A DNA stretch of 64,000 nt from Calliopsis andreniformis (lineage: Eukaryota > Arthropoda > Insecta > Hymenoptera > Andrenidae), in NCBI RefSeq assembly GCF_051401765.1, contig NW_027480422.1, positions 16,758,001 to 16,822,000 on the forward strand, in the 5' to 3' direction. Numbering within the stretch: position 1 is the first letter of the stretch; every line of letters starts with the position of its first letter. This document shows, piece after piece, positions 61,531-64,000 of the stretch. The notes below the pieces were generated by a model. That model saw only the letters and a list, made by a program, of their open reading frames with translations, was not told the DNA's origin and ran no database searches. The position numbers and the translations under genes were made by a program.

Positions 61531-64000
61531 GCCGGAAGCATAAAATGCAATATAAATACGACAGTTTTTCCACTGTATAACATGAATAATTGCAAAGAGT
61601 GTGGTAGTGATGGTCATTTCTACGTTCCGGGCAACATAGGCTTCACTCTAGGGCGTTGCTCCACCACATCGAATAGCTACGGCCTTAGAAATCAACGCCT
61701 GAAGCATAAAATATAATATAAATACAACAGTTTTTCCATCGCATAACAGGAATAATTGCAACCAGAGTGAAGGTGATGGTCATTTCTACGTCCCGGGCAA
61801 CCTAGGCTTCACTCTAGGGCGTTGCTCCACGAGATCGAATAGCTAGGGACTTAGAAGTCAACGCTAGAAGCATAAAATAAAATAAAAATACAACAGTTTT
61901 TCCATCGCATAAAACGAATAATTGCAACCAGTATGAATGTTATGGTCATTTCTACGTTCCGGGCAACCTAGGCTTCACTCTAGGGCGTTGGTCCACCAGA
62001 TCCAATAGCTAGGGCCTAAGAAGTCAACACCAGGAACACCAAATACAAGATAAATACAACAGTTTTTCCATCGTATAAAACGAATAATTGCTACCAGTAT
62101 GAAATCAATGGTCATTTCTACGTTCCGGGCAACCTAGGCTTCACTCTGGGGCGTTGCTCAACCACATCGAATAGCTACGGCCCTAGAACACAACGCCATA
62201 ACTATAAAATACAATATAAATACAACAGTCTTTCCATCGTATAAAACGAATAATTGCAACCAGTCTGATAGTTATGGTCATTTAACGTCCCGGGCAACCT
62301 AGGCTTCACTATAGGGCGCTGCTCCACCAGATCTAATAGTTAGGGCCTAAGAAGTCAACGCCAGAAGCATAAAATATAATATAAGTACAACAGTTTTTCC
62401 ACCGTATAACAGGAACAATTGCAACCAGTGTGAAGGTAACGGCCATTTCTACGTTCCGGGCATCCTAGACTTAACACTGAGCCATTGCTCCGCCAGATCG
62501 AATACATAGGGCCTTAGAAGTCAACGCCAGGAGCATAAAGTACATTAAAAATCCAACAGTTTGTCAATCTTATAACAGGTATAATTGCAACCAGTGTGAA
62601 AGTAATGGTCATTTCTACGTTCCGAGCAACCTAGGTTTCGCTCTGTGGCGTAGCTCCACAACATCGAATAGTTAGGGCCTTAGATGTCAATGCCAGAAGC
62701 ATAAAATACAATATAAATACAACAGCTTTTCCATTGTATAAAATGAATACTTGCAAACAGTGAGGAAGTAATGGGCATTTCTACGTTCCGTGCAACCTAT
62801 GCTTCACTGTAGGGCGTTGCTCCACCAGATCGAATAGTTAGGGCCCAAGAAGTCAACGCCAGAAGCATAAAATGCAATATAAATACAACAGTTTTTCCCC
62901 TGTATAACAGAAATAATTGCAACCAGTGTGAAAGCTATGGTCATTTCCACGTTCCGGGCAACCTAGGCTTCACTCTAGGGCGTTGCTCCACCACATCGAA
63001 TAGTTAGGGCCTTAGAAGTCAATGCCAGAAGCATAAAATACAATATAAATACAACAGTTTTTCCACTGTATAATATGAATAATTGCAAACAGTGTGGAAG
63101 TAATGGTCACTTCTGCGTTCCGGGCAACCTAGGCTTCACTCTAGGGCGTGGGTCCACCAGATCCAATAGCTAGGGCCTAAGAAGTCAATGCCAGAAGCAT
63201 AAAATGCCATATAAATACATCAGTTGTTCCACTGTATAATACGAATAATTGCAAACAGTGTGGAAGTAATGGTCATTTCTACGTTCCGGGCAACCTAGAC
63301 TTCACCCTAGGGCGTGGCTCCACCAGCTCGAATAGTTAGGGCCTAAGAAGTCAATGCCAGAAGCATAAAATACGATATATGTATAACAGTTTTTCCATCG
63401 CATAAAATGAGTAATTGCAACCAGTGTGAAAGTAACGGCCATTTCTACGTTCCGGGAATCCTAGACTTAACACAGAGACATTGCTCCACCAGATCGAATA
63501 CATAGGGCCTTAGAAGTCGACGCCAGAAGCATAAAGTACATTAAAAATCCAACAGTTTATCCATCGTATAACAGGAATAATTGCAACCAGTGTGAAAGCT
63601 ATGGTCATTTCTACGTTCCGGGCAACCTGGGCTTCACTCTAGGGCGTTGGTCCACCACATCGAATAGTTAGGGCCTTAGAAGTCAATGCCAGAAGCATAA
63701 AATGCAATATAAATACAACATTTTTTCCACTGTATAATATGAATAATTGCAAAGAGTGTGGTAGTGATGGTCATTTCTACGTTCCGGGCAACATAGGCTT
63801 CACTCTAGGGCGTTGCTCCACCACATCGAATAGCTACGGCCTTAGAAGTCAACGCCTGAAGCATAAAATATAATATAAATACAACAGTTTTTCCATCGTA
63901 TAAAACGAATAATTGCTACCAGTATGAAAGCAATGGTCATTTCTACGTTCCGGGCAACCTAGGCTTCACTCTAGGGCGTTGCTCAACCACATCGAATAGC
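61530..64000 (-). repeat. Diverged continuation of the right-domain HOR
   Basis: About 15 monomers related to the HOR but rearranged. Positions 61,640-62,330 parallel about 57,180-57,840, with one dimer. Positions 63,360-63,640 parallel 61,190-61,480. Positions 63,660-63,885 parallel 61,510-61,740. New monomers with CACTGTATAATATGAATAAT and GGCGTGGGTCCACC appear here. The window ends inside an array monomer that matches the second half of the dimer, so the array continues. Confidence 0.78.

Larger units (their letters stand above)
37337..64000 (-). repeat. 166-bp satellite array, reverse-polarity domain
   Basis: About 161 copies of the same monomer as the left domain, here as the reverse complement. 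The + strand now reads CTAGGGCGTTGCTCCACCAG, then TAGTTAGGGCCTAAGAAGTC, CAGAAGCATAAAATACAATA, CAGTTTTTCCATCGTATAA and TTCTACGTTCCGGGCAACC. The period is unchanged: duplicated landmarks are spaced by multiples of 166 (for example 332, 830 and 1,826). The array is still running in this polarity at base 64,000. No inserted unique sequence or mobile element was seen. Confidence 0.97.

Noticed and set aside
1..64000. CRISPR-like array
   Set aside because: Repeats are contiguous 166-bp monomers that vary along their whole length. There are no short fixed repeats with unique spacers and no cas genes.
1..64000. A canonical CENP-B box (NTTCGNNNNANNCGGGN)
   Set aside because: The best candidate, ATTCGATCTGGTGGAG, keeps TTCG but lacks the central A and the CGGG. 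No match was seen on either strand of the consensus or in the variants I checked.
1..64000. Tandem rRNA, 5S or tRNA gene array
   Set aside because: No recognisable rRNA core or tRNA A/B-box cloverleaf is present in the monomer. The period alone is not evidence for RNA genes.

Overview
The whole window is one tandem satellite array. From the first base to the last it is built from a single monomer family with a period of about 166 bp, roughly 385 monomers in 64 kb. I found no protein gene, tRNA, rRNA, transposon or unique-sequence island. My by-eye consensus monomer is 166 bp and about 42% GC. It has a GC-richer third (around CAACGCCCTAGAGTGAAG and CCTAGGTTGCCCGGAACG) and an AT-rich third (around TGTTGTATTTTTATTGTATT). 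Such an array points to a eukaryotic centromeric, pericentromeric or other heterochromatic satellite block. I do not recognise the family and cannot name the organism.

Polarity divides the window into two domains. Calling the strand that carries GGAAAAACTG forward, positions 1 to about 37,300 (about 225 monomers) are forward. From about 37,337 to the end (about 161 monomers) all are reverse. The switch is an inverted junction with a roughly 38-bp spacer, 37,299-37,336. A separate small foldback at 35,724-35,799, about 1.5 kb to its left, inverts only about 40 bp.

Superimposed on the monomer period are many higher-order repeats (HORs) and segmental duplications. In the left domain, 1,306-6,586 recurs at 12,922-18,366, with one extra monomer in the second copy. 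Part of it (1-1,306) recurs at 5,146 and again at 16,927. A 9-monomer unit is directly repeated at 9,292-12,277. A 6-monomer unit is repeated about 2.5 times at 26,025-28,478, and interleaved 5-, 8- and 14-monomer duplications fill 29.6-35.4 kb. In the right domain there is an 11-monomer duplication (46.5 and 48.3 kb), a 5-monomer duplication (49.2 and 50.0 kb) and a strong HOR block at 52.3-61.5 kb. Anchor spacings in that block are 8, 14 and 18 monomers, and an internal dimer is present 1, 2, 3, 2 and 1 times in successive places. The zone around the polarity switch (about 35.5-42 kb) shows the fewest long near-identical duplications.

Open reading frames of 60-138 codons occur on both strands. 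All are repeats of the same monomer read in shifting frames (166 = 3 x 55 + 1), and I treat none as a gene. All HOR limits below were placed by eye from landmark substitutions and may be off by tens of bases.
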